Below are positions 54,529 through 63,638 of a DNA stretch of 64,000 nucleotides, piece by piece. This stretch comes from Neptunicoccus cionae (lineage in GTDB: Bacteria; Pseudomonadota; Alphaproteobacteria; Rhodobacterales; Rhodobacteraceae), in contig NZ_PKOJ01000001.1 of NCBI RefSeq assembly GCF_002860325.1, positions 124,001 through 188,000 on the forward strand. Reading direction: 5' to 3'. The position numbers and the translations under genes were made by a program. Below the pieces are notes generated by a model. It was not told where the DNA came from. It saw only the letters and a program-made list of their open reading frames with translations, and searched no databases. Numbering within the stretch: the stretch's first letter is position 1; each line of letters opens with the position of its first letter.

Positions 54529-55215
54529 ATGTTTAGAAACGCCCGAACAGCAGACGACGGAAAGGGCGAAGGCTTTGAAGAACTCGCACAGAATTCAGGG
54601 TTAGGGATGGCGGACGGGAAAGAACATACTGAGGCAGCGGCGTGCGTACAACTGTACCACAGCCCCCCGCGCGATTTGCCCGGACAAGGTAAAAACAAGA
54701 TACACTGGCGGCAAGGGACAGGATTTGCTTTCTGCGATCTGAAAAGGCGGCCCCTGACAACGCCCGCCATCATAGGCCTTTCATCAAACAGATTAAAAAT
54801 CCGCGGTCACAGCCCTGGTAATTTTTCTGGCAAGATTGAAACCGGTGTGAAACGAACAAAAGGCACGCGCCTGCCGCTTCTTTGCCAAAACCAGCTAGAG
54901 GAACTGCTGCTTGCTTTTGGCGCAGCAGGACTGAAAGAAAAACTGGGGTCCTTCTTAGCCGAAGGCAACAGAACAACTGCCAACATCGCTTCCTTAATGG
55001 TCATTCAGGACCATGCTGCGATACAGTCTATCGCTCATAAATTCGGGGGATCCTGCGCATTATTCGGTGCGAAAGAAATGCGCTCTCGTCTTACCCGACT
55101 GGAACTTTCCTGCACCGGCAGCGATGCTAGTAAAGTCACATTATGCGAAACCCTTGCTCAGCGGCGATGGCAACAGACCAAACACGCGGTGGAGGCATTA
55201 CCCTACTTCCGTTGA
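54529..55215 (+). CDS. Hpt-domain protein with unrecognised N-terminal half
   Basis: A 228-residue frame. The C-terminal part (about 117-225) is a histidine phosphotransfer domain: AHKFGGSCALFGAKEMRSRL carries the phospho-acceptor H170 followed by the usual K and GG, and four helices are likely. Residues 1-115 are rich in Gly, Lys and Arg and look unlike a folded domain, so the true start may lie downstream, or this may be a decayed hybrid kinase. An Hpt passes phosphate to a receiver such as the LuxR-type regulator at 53580. Confidence 0.6.
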   Translation: MFRNARTADDGKGEGFEELAQNSGLGMADGKEHTEAAACVQLYHSPPRDLPGQGKNKIHWRQGTGFAFCDLKRRPLTTPAIIGLSSNRLKIRGHSPGNFSGKIETGVKRTKGTRLPLLCQNQLEELLLAFGAAGLKEKLGSFLAEGNRTTANIASLMVIQDHAAIQSIAHKFGGSCALFGAKEMRSRLTRLELSCTGSDASKVTLCETLAQRRWQQTKHAVEALPYFR

Positions 55216-55247
55216 CCGGATTGCTTCGGGGTTTCGGACTGTTCCGC

Positions 55248-55835
55248 TTATCCGCCGAGGATCTTCCGGACGTAGTTCTGGGTCTCTTTATAAGGTGGGA
55301 TACCGTTGTATTTTTTCACAGCCCCGGGACCCGCGTTATATGCCGCCAGCGCCAGACGCCAGCTTCCAAAGCGCTTGTATTGTTCGCTCAGGTAACGGGC
55401 TCCGCCTTCGAGATTTGCGTGAGGGTCATTCGGGTTCACGCCCAGTTCCCGAGCGGTCCCAGGCATCAATTGTGCCAGACCAATCGCACCAACCGGAGAG
55501 CGGGCATTTTTATTCCAAGCAGATTCCTGCTGGATAAGCCGCAGAAACAGGTTTTCAGGCACGTTGTGACGGCGCGCAGCCGCTTTTGCGGACGACAGAT
55601 AGGTCGCCATGTGACGTCCACGTAGCTTACCCTTTGTGGAAACAACGACTTCCTGCACCACGGGTGCTTTTTTGGCTTCTACAGCAGGTTTCAGGATGCC
55701 CCGCCGCTCCAGCACATCAATCTGCGACTGATATATGGCAAATCGTGTCTTACTCAGCCCGAAAGTATCCTGTGCAACAGCAGGTGCTGGCAACGCAAAG
55801 GCAAGGCAAATTCCAAGTTTCTGTATCTGTTTCAA
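55248..55835 (-). CDS. Exported lytic transglycosylase (SLT domain)
   Basis: A 195-residue enzyme that cleaves peptidoglycan glycan strands. A signal peptide (about 1-21, ending PAVAQ) is followed by the SLT goose-lysozyme-like domain: catalytic Glu in LIQQESAWNKNARSPVGAIG, then GLAQLMPGTARELGV, ANLEGGARYLSEQY and AAYNAGPGAVKKYNG. The start is probably a TTG (55835) with GGAG 8 bases upstream; a longer start would add 15 residues with no clear ribosome site. Confidence 0.92.
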   Translation of the reverse strand: MKQIQKLGICLAFALPAPAVAQDTFGLSKTRFAIYQSQIDVLERRGILKPAVEAKKAPVVQEVVVSTKGKLRGRHMATYLSSAKAAARRHNVPENLFLRLIQQESAWNKNARSPVGAIGLAQLMPGTARELGVNPNDPHANLEGGARYLSEQYKRFGSWRLALAAYNAGPGAVKKYNGIPPYKETQNYVRKILGG

Positions 55836-56032
55836 GGCAATTTCTCCAATCGTGTCTCTGATGCATAGATACCAGAGCAAAGTTGGAAAAAATTCTTTTG
55901 AAATGGATAGTTAACAGCAAAAACGGGTAGGCTGACTATCCAAAAGTATTGCGATGATAGACGAAAAATCAGGGTATTGGTGCTGGAATGGCAGCGGGCG
56001 CTTGCGACTCGGCTGGCGCGCGCCCGTTTATG

Positions 56033-58549
56033 TCATTCCCTTGCGCGCAGGATTCGGGAAGGTGTGGCAGAAAGCGGGCGAAGCGCAAAGGCCAAACCGG
56101 CCAGAAGCGAGGCCAGCACACCGCCGGTAATGATCAAAAGCGCGTTGCTCCATATCACCTTGAAGTCGCTTTCCATCACAAAGGTCATTACGGCCCACCC
56201 GCCCAGAAGTCCGGAAACCAGCGCAATTGCACCTGCGCCCAAACCCAGCAAAGCGGCGCGCAAGGCAAAACTGCCCATGATCCGTGCCCGTGAGGCACCC
56301 AGCGTTTTCAGAACTGCTGCTTCGTAAGCCCGCGCCTTTTCTCCGGCAGCCGCCGCACCGATCAGCACGAGAAACCCTGTAACCAGTGTCATTGCTGCGC
56401 CATAGCGCGTGGCAGCAGCAATTCCGCCTACCAGTTCTACAACCCGCGCCACCGCGTCACGGATCCGGATCGCTGTGATATTCGGGTAGGCAGTAGCCAG
56501 ATCCCGCAGTATCGCGGCTTCGGCTTCTTCTTCGGCATAAACAGTAGAAATCCAGCTGTGAGGCGCACCCGCCAAAGTGTTGGCGTCAAGCGTCATCACA
56601 AATCCGATGCCGGCATCATCCCAGCTTACATCCCGCAGGCTGGTGATTTCAGCGGTGATGTCGCGCCCGAGGACATTGACCGTCACCTCATCTCCCAGCC
56701 CCAGCCCGATCTCTGCCGCTTCTTCGGCTGCAAAGCTCATCTGCGGCGGTCCGGTGTAACCTTCCGGCCACCATTCACCCTCTGTCAGAGTCGTGCCTTC
56801 GGGCTGCGCATCCGCATAGGTCAGTCCGCGATCCCCGCGAATGACCCAATGCCCGCCCGCGACCTCTTCGGCCGGCTGCCCGTTAATCAGGGTAATGACG
56901 CCACGCATCATTGGGGCGCTTTCCACATCGTTAACCTTCGGATCCTCTGCAAGTCTGGCGCGAAAACCGTCGATCTGGTCAGGCTGGATATCTACAAAGA
57001 AGTAGCTCGGCGCGACTTCCGGCAGTTCGCTTGAAAACGCATTGCGCAGGTTTCCGTCGATCTGACCGACAGCCGCCAGAACACTGAGCCCGAGCCCCAG
57101 AGAAAGCACGACCGAAGTGGACTCTCCGCCCTTCGCACCAATTGCGCCGAGTGCAAGCCGCAGGCCGGTACGGCCCCGTGCAGGCCGCCGCAACCGGCGG
57201 GCCAGTGCGCGAATGCCCCAAGCGGCAAGCACCAGCAATGCCAGCGCTGCCGCTATTCCCCCCGCTGTCCAGAGCGTCAGAAAAACGGTTCCGGAAAACC
57301 AGACGGCAAGCCCAAGCAGAGATGCAACCAGCGCTGCCATCACCACCAGATAGACCGGTGCAGGCAGGGTGTTGGTGCCGGTAAAGGCCTCCCGGAACAG
57401 CGTTGCTGCACGGATTTCACCGGATTTCGCCAACGGCCAAAGTGTGAAGATCAGCGCGGTTAATATTCCGTAAACCGCTGCTTCCATCATGGGGGCAGGG
57501 TAGACCGCAAATTCGGCAGGGATCGGAAGTTGGGATTCGATCAGCGGGGCAAGCAACACCGGCAGGCTGCCACCGATCAGCAGGCCCAGTGTCACACCAA
57601 GAATTGTAAGCACGCCAATTTGAATAAAATAGGTCAGAAAAATTGTGCGCTTTGTGGCACCCAGAGTCTTGAGCGTGGCGATTACGCCGGTTTTTCCTGC
57701 CAGATAGGCCCGCACCGCAGAGGAAATCCCCACACCTCCAACGGCCAAGCCCGACAGGCCAACCAGAACCAGAAACGCACCGATCTGTTCCACAAACCGT
57801 TGTACGCCCCCCGCGCCCCTCCGGCTGTCCCGCCAGCGCAGGCCCTTGTCGCGGAACAGGGTTTCAGCTTCTTCCTTGAGGGATTGCAGCGCCGCCCCGT
57901 CGGGCAGGTCCAGACGGTATTCTGTAGAATAAAGCGACCCTTCGGCCAGAAGCCCGGAACCTTCCAGCGCAGCGGTGCGCACAATCGTGCGCGGCCCGAG
58001 CCCGAATCCGCCCGAAGCATTATCCGGATAGCGCAGCAAAAGGGCATTAAGTGTAAATTCCTGTTCCCCCAGCCGGAAGCTGTCCCCCACGCTCAGGCCC
58101 AGCCGGTCCGACAACACCCGTTCCATCACGGCACCCTGTCCTGCCAAGGCCTGTTCCAGTGGCACTTCGGGTTCGAGCTGCACAGCACCGATCAGGGGAT
58201 AGGCCCCGTCAACAGCGCGGATCTGGGTCAAGCCGCGCTCTGCTCCGTTCGGACCGTCCACAACCACCATCGACCGGAAATCAACGGTTTCAGACATCCG
58301 TTCGGATATGCGCTCCATCCACGCCCGTTCTTCAGCGCTGGCATAGCGGTACGTAACCTGAACCTCGGCATCGCCGCCCAGCAAGGCAGCACCATCCCGT
58401 TTCAAACCAGCCTCGATCCCCGAACGCACCGTGCCCACAGCTGCAATAGCTGCAACGCCCAGCGCGAGACAGGCCAGAAACACACGAAACCCCCGCAAAC
58501 CTCCACGCAACTCCCGCCGTGCAAAACGGGACGCAATCCGCAGGCTCAT
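56033..58549 (-). CDS. FtsX-like ABC transporter permease
   Basis: An 838-residue permease of the FtsX/MacB type (YbbP-like) with about ten membrane helices: a short one near the N-terminus (FLACLALGVAAIAAVGTV), then two sets of helices flanking large extracytoplasmic domains. Partner ATPase: the gene at 58546, whose stop overlaps this start codon by four bases (ATGA), so the two are coupled. Substrates of this family include lipoproteins and envelope components; the exact cargo is not evident. Confidence 0.9.
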   Translation of the reverse strand: MSLRIASRFARRELRGGLRGFRVFLACLALGVAAIAAVGTVRSGIEAGLKRDGAALLGGDAEVQVTYRYASAEERAWMERISERMSETVDFRSMVVVDGPNGAERGLTQIRAVDGAYPLIGAVQLEPEVPLEQALAGQGAVMERVLSDRLGLSVGDSFRLGEQEFTLNALLLRYPDNASGGFGLGPRTIVRTAALEGSGLLAEGSLYSTEYRLDLPDGAALQSLKEEAETLFRDKGLRWRDSRRGAGGVQRFVEQIGAFLVLVGLSGLAVGGVGISSAVRAYLAGKTGVIATLKTLGATKRTIFLTYFIQIGVLTILGVTLGLLIGGSLPVLLAPLIESQLPIPAEFAVYPAPMMEAAVYGILTALIFTLWPLAKSGEIRAATLFREAFTGTNTLPAPVYLVVMAALVASLLGLAVWFSGTVFLTLWTAGGIAAALALLVLAAWGIRALARRLRRPARGRTGLRLALGAIGAKGGESTSVVLSLGLGLSVLAAVGQIDGNLRNAFSSELPEVAPSYFFVDIQPDQIDGFRARLAEDPKVNDVESAPMMRGVITLINGQPAEEVAGGHWVIRGDRGLTYADAQPEGTTLTEGEWWPEGYTGPPQMSFAAEEAAEIGLGLGDEVTVNVLGRDITAEITSLRDVSWDDAGIGFVMTLDANTLAGAPHSWISTVYAEEEAEAAILRDLATAYPNITAIRIRDAVARVVELVGGIAAATRYGAAMTLVTGFLVLIGAAAAGEKARAYEAAVLKTLGASRARIMGSFALRAALLGLGAGAIALVSGLLGGWAVMTFVMESDFKVIWSNALLIITGGVLASLLAGLAFALRPLSATPSRILRARE

Positions 58550-59244
58550 TGTGCAGCCTCGGCGCTTTGCTGCACGGGATCAATCCGGCCGTCCCGCAGG
58601 CGGACCACCCGATCGCAGCGCGTCACGAGTTCATTAGCGTGTGTCACCATGATCAGGGTCGCTCCGTGACGGTCGCGCAGGTCAAAAAGCAGGTCCATGA
58701 TCGCCGCACCGTTGGTTTCATCCAGATTGCCGGTCGGCTCGTCCGCCAGCAAAATGCGGGGACGTGTTGCACTGGCGCGGGCCAGAGCCACCCGCTGTTG
58801 TTCACCGCCGGACATCTGGCTCGGGTAATGATCCACCCTCGCAGCAAGCCCCACTGCCTTCAATTCGGCCTCTGCACGCTCAAAAGCATCCTTTACCCCG
58901 GACAACTCCAGCGGTGTCGCGACATTTTCTAGCGCGGTCATTGTCGGTATCAGGTGGAAAGATTGGAAAACCACCCCCATATTATCCCTGCGAAAGCGCG
59001 CGAGCTGGTCCTCGTTCATCGCCGTCAGATCCTGCCCGAGGGCCATGATCGTACCGGAGGTCGCCTGTTCCAGCCCGCCCATCAGCATAAGGAGCGATGA
59101 TTTGCCTGACCCACTCGGCCCGATAAGGCCCAATGTTTCCCCGGCCGCCACTTCAAGCGATATGTCATGCAGGATATCGACTGGTCCCGCATTGCCCTCC
59201 AGAGACAGATTGGCACGGCTGAGGGAGAGGACGGTATTGTTCAT
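58546..59244 (-). CDS. ABC transporter ATP-binding protein of the FtsX-like exporter
   Basis: A 232-residue ATPase: Walker [11 protein letters not shown]-loop in VVFQSFHL, signature MSGGEQQR, Walker [13 protein letters not shown] and H-loop in VTHANE. It belongs to the LolD/MacB-like group (YbbA). It powers the permease encoded immediately downstream. The start ATG at 59244 lies on the same CATG as the divergent esterase start. Confidence 0.94.
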   Translation of the reverse strand: MNNTVLSLSRANLSLEGNAGPVDILHDISLEVAAGETLGLIGPSGSGKSSLLMLMGGLEQATSGTIMALGQDLTAMNEDQLARFRRDNMGVVFQSFHLIPTMTALENVATPLELSGVKDAFERAEAELKAVGLAARVDHYPSQMSGGEQQRVALARASATRPRILLADEPTGNLDETNGAAIMDLLFDLRDRHGATLIMVTHANELVTRCDRVVRLRDGRIDPVQQSAEAAQ

Positions 59245-59926
59245 GGCACAGGTCTTTCGCAAAGTGTCTGACTATGGATATGGTGGTTCACGGGTGCTAC
59301 GCAACACCGCTTTGGCCCTGATCCTGTCCACAGGCGCGCTTCACGCCGATCAAAAAACTATTCTCGCGCTTGGTGACAGCCTGACAGCGGGCTACGGATT
59401 GCCACGGGAACAGGGGTTTGTGCCACAATTGGCGAACTGGATCGGGCAACAGGGTGTTGACGTAAAATTGATCAACGCCGGTGTTTCCGGCAGCACAACA
59501 GCGGGGGGATTGTCCCGTGTTGCCTGGTCCTTATCGGACGATGTGGATGCGATGATCGTAGCCCTTGGCGGGAATGATTACCTGCGGGGCGTCGATCCTC
59601 AGACCAGTCGTGAAAATCTGGACCGCATTCTGGCCAAGGGACAAGAAGCCGGAATTCCTATGTTGCTTGTGGGAATTACCGCCGGTGGAAATTTCGGCGC
59701 TGACTACCAGACGGCCTTTAACCGGATGTACGTAGATCTTGCTGCAAAATATGACATTCCCTTGTATGCAGATTTCTTCGAAGGTTTGAAAGCCGCCGCC
59801 AAAACCCAAAGCGGGATGGCAAAATACATGCAAGGCGATGGCATCCACCCCAACCCTGCCGGTTTGGCTACAATTGTGCCCTCTATCGGTCCGATGGTGC
59901 TGGCACTGGTGCAGGCTGAAAACTGA
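59243..59926 (+). CDS. GDSL-family arylesterase/lysophospholipase, TesA-like
   Basis: A 227-residue SGNH hydrolase with an exported N-terminus (cut near ALHAD). The catalytic set is complete: Ser46 in ALGDSLTAGYG, the Gly in NAGVSGSTTAGG, Asn in GGNDYLRG, and Asp/His in GDGIHPN. It cleaves acyl esters, probably in the periplasm. The ATG at 59243 shares a CATG with the divergent ATPase gene. A GTG at 59294, with GGTGG upstream, would give a more usual signal peptide and may be the true start. The tesA/ABC pair is common in proteobacteria. Confidence 0.9.
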   Translation: MAQVFRKVSDYGYGGSRVLRNTALALILSTGALHADQKTILALGDSLTAGYGLPREQGFVPQLANWIGQQGVDVKLINAGVSGSTTAGGLSRVAWSLSDDVDAMIVALGGNDYLRGVDPQTSRENLDRILAKGQEAGIPMLLVGITAGGNFGADYQTAFNRMYVDLAAKYDIPLYADFFEGLKAAAKTQSGMAKYMQGDGIHPNPAGLATIVPSIGPMVLALVQAEN

Positions 59927-60030
59927 ACAAATACGACGGGTTGTCAGAGATCGCTTGTCTGCATTGGCAACCCGCCGCTAGAGTGTAAACTGGGGCTGGC
60001 ACTCCGGCCCCTGGTAACAGGAGGTTAATT

Positions 60031-60459
60031 ATGCCGAAAAAAGAAGATAAAAATCCGTTTATTGACATGTTCCAGAACTTCGGGAAATCCATGCAGATCC
60101 CTGCGCCGGATGTCAGCAGTATGATGGATTATCACCGTCGCAATTTTCAGGCGCTGCAATCCGCAGCCCAGAAAAGCACAAGCAGCGCCCAAACTGCGGC
60201 CCTGAAACAGCGGGAAGCTCTGGAACAAACCCTCGCCGATATTTCCGAGACCTTTAAGAACTCTGCCAAAGACGCCGATCCTTCGGCTATGATGTCTTCG
60301 CAGATGGATCTGGCAAAACGAACTTTCGACGCTACTGTCACCACAACGACCGAGATGGCCGATATTGTGCGGCAGGGCAATGAGGAAGCGATGGACCTGC
60401 TGAAAGAACGTGTCCTTAAAAGTGTTGACGAACTGTCAGGCACCAAAAAGAAAAAGTAG
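60031..60459 (+). CDS. Phasin family protein
   Basis: A 142-residue helical protein with a phasin-like domain. After an N-terminal KNPFIDMFQNFGKSM, long amphipathic helices carry Ala/Gln/Lys-rich heptads, and a Lys tail ends it. Phasins coat polyhydroxyalkanoate granules. CAGGAGG lies just before the ATG. No PHA synthase or depolymerase is in this window, so the granule role is inferred from family features alone. Confidence 0.8.
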   Translation: MPKKEDKNPFIDMFQNFGKSMQIPAPDVSSMMDYHRRNFQALQSAAQKSTSSAQTAALKQREALEQTLADISETFKNSAKDADPSAMMSSQMDLAKRTFDATVTTTTEMADIVRQGNEEAMDLLKERVLKSVDELSGTKKKK

Positions 60460-60480
60460 GCCCGGCCTCTGAATGAACGG

Positions 60481-60981
60481 TTACTTTCCGCCGGGTTTCA
60501 CCGGCGGATGGGACCGCTGGATTTCCCCTACATCCAAAACCGGCGCCGCATCCATACCAGATGCGTTCAGCATCGCAGCCACACGCTCCAGCGATGCCAC
60601 AATCATAGCCTGTTCCCAATCTTCCAGCGCCTCGAACTCTGTCACATACTTCTGCTGCAACGGATCAGGCGCACCCTCAACGGCCTGACGCCCCTGCTCT
60701 GTCAGAACAATGTTGGTCTGCCGCCGGTCAACATCCGAGCGCTGCCGTTCGATCATGGATTTTGCGACCAGGCGGTCCAGCAAAGTAGAGATCGTTGCAG
60801 GACTGACGCCCATCTGAACCGAAATCTGTTTCGGCGTAATACTCCCTGCGCCCAGTACAATCTGTAGCACGCGGATTTGCACGGGTGTCAGACCTGCCGT
60901 CTGCGCGAGCGCACGACCGTAAAGCTCTGTCGCGCGCAGAATCCGGCGTAGGGCAATCAGGGAAGTATCGGTTCTGTCCAC
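60481..60981 (-). CDS. MarR family regulator, candidate EctR-type repressor of ectABC
   Basis: A 166-residue winged-helix regulator. The MarR DNA-binding core is TPVQIRVLQIV then ITPKQISVQMGVSPATISTLLDRLV and the wing IERQRSDVDRRQTNIVLT. It is divergent from the ectoine operon across 230 bases, which mirrors the ectR1-ectABC layout of other halotolerant bacteria. It starts at GTG (60981). The proposal that it represses ectABC and its own gene is inference from position. Confidence 0.85.
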   Translation of the reverse strand: MDRTDTSLIALRRILRATELYGRALAQTAGLTPVQIRVLQIVLGAGSITPKQISVQMGVSPATISTLLDRLVAKSMIERQRSDVDRRQTNIVLTEQGRQAVEGAPDPLQQKYVTEFEALEDWEQAMIVASLERVAAMLNASGMDAAPVLDVGEIQRSHPPVKPGGK

Positions 60982-61211
60982 GGAGTTTCCAATCGAAATG
61001 ATCGGGTCAGATTATCTGGTCCGAGTCGGTTCTGCAAGCGGGCTAGGTAGTTAGGTTAACAAAATATAATCTTTACAAAATGTACAAATTTTGAGCAGAT
61101 TTTCCCATTTTTCGGCACAAGCCTCTGTAATTTATAGGTATAATCAGGGTCAGAATTAATTACCTTTCCTAATTGATTTTAAAAATAAGCTTCGTATAAC
61201 TAACAATCAAA
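60982..61211. promoter_or_regulatory. Shared regulatory region of the MarR gene and ectABC
   Basis: A 230-base AT-rich region. Near-palindrome CAGATTATCTG at 61008-61018 and the inverted repeat CAAAA..TTTTG at 61076-61093 are candidate MarR sites. A perfect TATAAT lies at 61139-61144, on the ectA side, without a good -35 at 17 bases. Such a weak -35 with a perfect -10 would suit an osmotically induced, activator-helped promoter. Confidence 0.45.
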
Positions 61212-61775
61212 ATGAAGCAGTTGTCGAGGTATCCCGTGGTAGACATTCATCCGTTCAAATCGCGTCGTAATGACGTTAAGTTCCGCAAACCCGAGCCTGA
61301 AGACGGCGCGGCGATCTGGAACCTGATCGGGGCGTGCAAGCCGCTGGACGAGAACTCCATGTATTGCAACCTGATCCAGTGCGACCATTTCCGCGATACC
61401 TGTATTCTGGCTGAACTGGACGGCGTTCCTGTGGGCTGGATTTCCGGCTATGTGCTGCCCAAAGATCCCGAGTCCTTTTTCGTCTGGCAGGTTGCCGTAT
61501 CCGAAAAAGCCCGTGGTCTGGGCCTTGCAAAGCGCATGCTGAAACGCCTGCTCTCGCGCGAGGAATGCAAGGATGTGATCCGGATGCAGACCACAATCAC
61601 CAAAGACAACGATGCAAGCTGGGCGCTGTTCCGCAGCTTTGCCGATGCACAAGATGCCGAACTGGACCATGAGGCCCATTTCGAAAAAGAGACCCATTTT
61701 CAGGGCGAACATGACACCGAGCATATGGTGACAATCAAACTGCCCGAATCCGGCGCATTGGGTGCTGCGGCGTAA
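61212..61775 (+). CDS. ectA: L-2,4-diaminobutyrate acetyltransferase
   Basis: Second step of ectoine synthesis: acetylates the 4-amino group of 2,4-diaminobutyrate with acetyl-CoA. The 187 residues hold a GNAT domain. The acetyl-CoA region VSEKARGLGLAKRMLKRLL is central, and the ectA motifs FRKPEPEDGAAIWNLI and SMYCNLIQCDHF are present. A GTG at 61236, with CGAGG upstream, gives a shorter alternative start. It is the first gene of ectABC-ask. Confidence 0.94.
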   Translation: MKQLSRYPVVDIHPFKSRRNDVKFRKPEPEDGAAIWNLIGACKPLDENSMYCNLIQCDHFRDTCILAELDGVPVGWISGYVLPKDPESFFVWQVAVSEKARGLGLAKRMLKRLLSREECKDVIRMQTTITKDNDASWALFRSFADAQDAELDHEAHFEKETHFQGEHDTEHMVTIKLPESGALGAAA

Positions 61776-61822
61776 CACGCCGCCCCTTCTCCGGATTTTC
61801 TCCAACACAAAAGGAAACTGCT

Positions 61823-63121
61823 ATGACGACTGATATTTCAGCCGACACGACCATCTTTGAACGCCGCGAATCCCAAGTGCGCAGCTACTGCCGCGCCTTT
61901 GACACGGTATTCACCACTGCCTCCGGCTCTACGCTGACCGATGCGAAGGGTAATACTTACACCGACTTCCTGTCGGGGTGTTCTTCCCTGAACTACGGTC
62001 ACAACGACGCGGACATGAAGGCCGCACTGGTGGATCACATTACAAGCGATGGCATTGCCCATGCGCTGGATATGTACACTGGCCCGAAAGCAGCGTTTCT
62101 GGAAACATTCGAACGCCTGATCCTGACCCCCCGTTGCATGGACCACAAGGTGATGATGACCGGACCGACCGGCGCAAATGCGGTAGAGGCCGCGATTAAA
62201 CTGGCCCGCAAGGTGACGGGCCGCACCAATGTGATCTCTTTCACAAACGGATTTCACGGCATGACCCTTGGCGCGTTGTCCCTGACGGGCAACTCCGGCA
62301 AACGGGGTGGTGCGGGCGTACCGCTGAACGGCGTGACCCACCTGCCGTTTGAAGGTTCCCTTGGCGATGACGTGGACACGCTGGCCATTATTGAAAACAT
62401 GCTGACCAACGACAGCAGCGGTATTGATGCACCGGCGGCGATCATCCTTGAACTGGTACAGGGCGAAGGCGGCTTGAACGCGGCCTCCCGCACTTGGGTC
62501 GAAGGCATCGCGCGTCTAGCCAAATCCGTGGGCGCAAAACTGATCGTCGATGACATTCAGGCCGGTATCGGCCGCACCGGGGATTTCTTCAGCTTTGATG
62601 AAATGGACATTGAACCGGATATGGTCACACTCGCCAAATCCCTGTCGGGTTTCGGCCTGCCCTTTGCCATGACGCTGATCAAACCGGAACTGGATATCTG
62701 GAAACCGGCGGAACATAACGGCACCTTCCGGGGCAACACCCACGCTTTTGTCACCGCCAAGGTTGCACTGGAAAAATTCTGGGCAGACGACACGTTCAAA
62801 AAGGATGTGGCGGCCAAGGCCGAGATTCTGGAAGGCCACCTGCAAATCATCGCTGATATGGTTCCGGGCGCACGGCTCAAGGGTCGCGGCATGATGCAGG
62901 GTGTAGACGTGACATGCGGCGAACTCGCAGCGGCGATCTGCGCCCAAGCCTTCACCCAAGGGTTGGTGATCGAGACCTCGGGCGCACAGGACGAGGTGGT
63001 CAAAGTGCTTGCCCCGCTGACAACGCCGGTAGAACAATTCACCCAAGGGCTCGAAACCCTCGTTGAAGCAGCACGCAGTTGCCTCAACGCGACTACACAA
63101 ACAAAAATCGCTGCGGAGTAA
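61823..63121 (+). CDS. ectB: Diaminobutyrate-2-oxoglutarate aminotransferase
   Basis: First committed step of ectoine synthesis: transaminates aspartate semialdehyde with glutamate to 2,4-diaminobutyrate. A 432-residue PLP-dependent class III aminotransferase. The family segments are [31 protein letters not shown], the [16 protein letters not shown] region and TLAKSLSG with the PLP-binding lysine. AAGGAAAC lies before the ATG. It lies 47 bases after ectA and 5 bases before ectC. Confidence 0.96.
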   Translation: MTTDISADTTIFERRESQVRSYCRAFDTVFTTASGSTLTDAKGNTYTDFLSGCSSLNYGHNDADMKAALVDHITSDGIAHALDMYTGPKAAFLETFERLILTPRCMDHKVMMTGPTGANAVEAAIKLARKVTGRTNVISFTNGFHGMTLGALSLTGNSGKRGGAGVPLNGVTHLPFEGSLGDDVDTLAIIENMLTNDSSGIDAPAAIILELVQGEGGLNAASRTWVEGIARLAKSVGAKLIVDDIQAGIGRTGDFFSFDEMDIEPDMVTLAKSLSGFGLPFAMTLIKPELDIWKPAEHNGTFRGNTHAFVTAKVALEKFWADDTFKKDVAAKAEILEGHLQIIADMVPGARLKGRGMMQGVDVTCGELAAAICAQAFTQGLVIETSGAQDEVVKVLAPLTTPVEQFTQGLETLVEAARSCLNATTQTKIAAE

Positions 63122-63126
63122 AGAAT

Positions 63127-63510
63127 ATGATCGTACGTGACCTGAAAGACCTGAAAAACACCGACAAGGAAGTCAAAGACGCACAGTGGACCTCTACCCG
63201 TCTGCTGCTGGCCGATGATGGTATGGGGTTTTCCTTCCACATCACCAATCTGGAGGCAGGTTCGGAACATACGTTCCACTACAAGAACCACTTTGAGAGC
63301 GTCTATTGCATGTCCGGCAAAGGCTCTATCACCGATCTGGCCACCGGCGAGACCCATGAAATCCGCCCCGGTGTGATGTATGCGCTGAACCTGCATGACA
63401 AACACACCCTGCGCGCGGAAGAAGAACTGGTCATGGCCTGCTGCTTTAACCCGCCGGTAACTGGCACCGAAGTCCACCGCGAGGATGGCTCTTACGCTCC
63501 TGCGGACTAA
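63127..63510 (+). CDS. ectC: L-ectoine synthase
   Basis: Cyclises N-gamma-acetyl-diaminobutyrate to ectoine. A 127-residue iron-dependent cupin, normal length. It starts [16 protein letters not shown]; the cupin barrel has [18 protein letters not shown] and [16 protein letters not shown], typical of EctC. The ATG at 63127 follows AAAGAAT, 5 bases after ectB. An intercistronic hairpin separates it from the aspartokinase gene. Confidence 0.96.
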   Translation: MIVRDLKDLKNTDKEVKDAQWTSTRLLLADDGMGFSFHITNLEAGSEHTFHYKNHFESVYCMSGKGSITDLATGETHEIRPGVMYALNLHDKHTLRAEEELVMACCFNPPVTGTEVHREDGSYAPAD

Positions 63511-63545
63511 AAAAAACGGCCCTTTAAGGCCCGATACGCCACAAC

Positions 63546-63573
63546 CAACAGCCGCGCAGCGGTGCGGCTGTTG
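63546..63573 (+). terminator. Hairpin between ectC and ask
   Basis: 10-bp perfect stem CAACAGCCGC with complement and an 8-base loop. The right side is not followed by a T-run, so it may shape or partly terminate the ectABC-ask transcript. A smaller GGCC/GGCC hairpin (63518-63531) precedes it. Confidence 0.55.
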
Positions 63574-63638
63574 CTCGGTTTACGGCGCTTTTCCCACTCA
63601 GACTTGAAGGCGTTCCCGTCAAAACGGGGGCGGATAAT

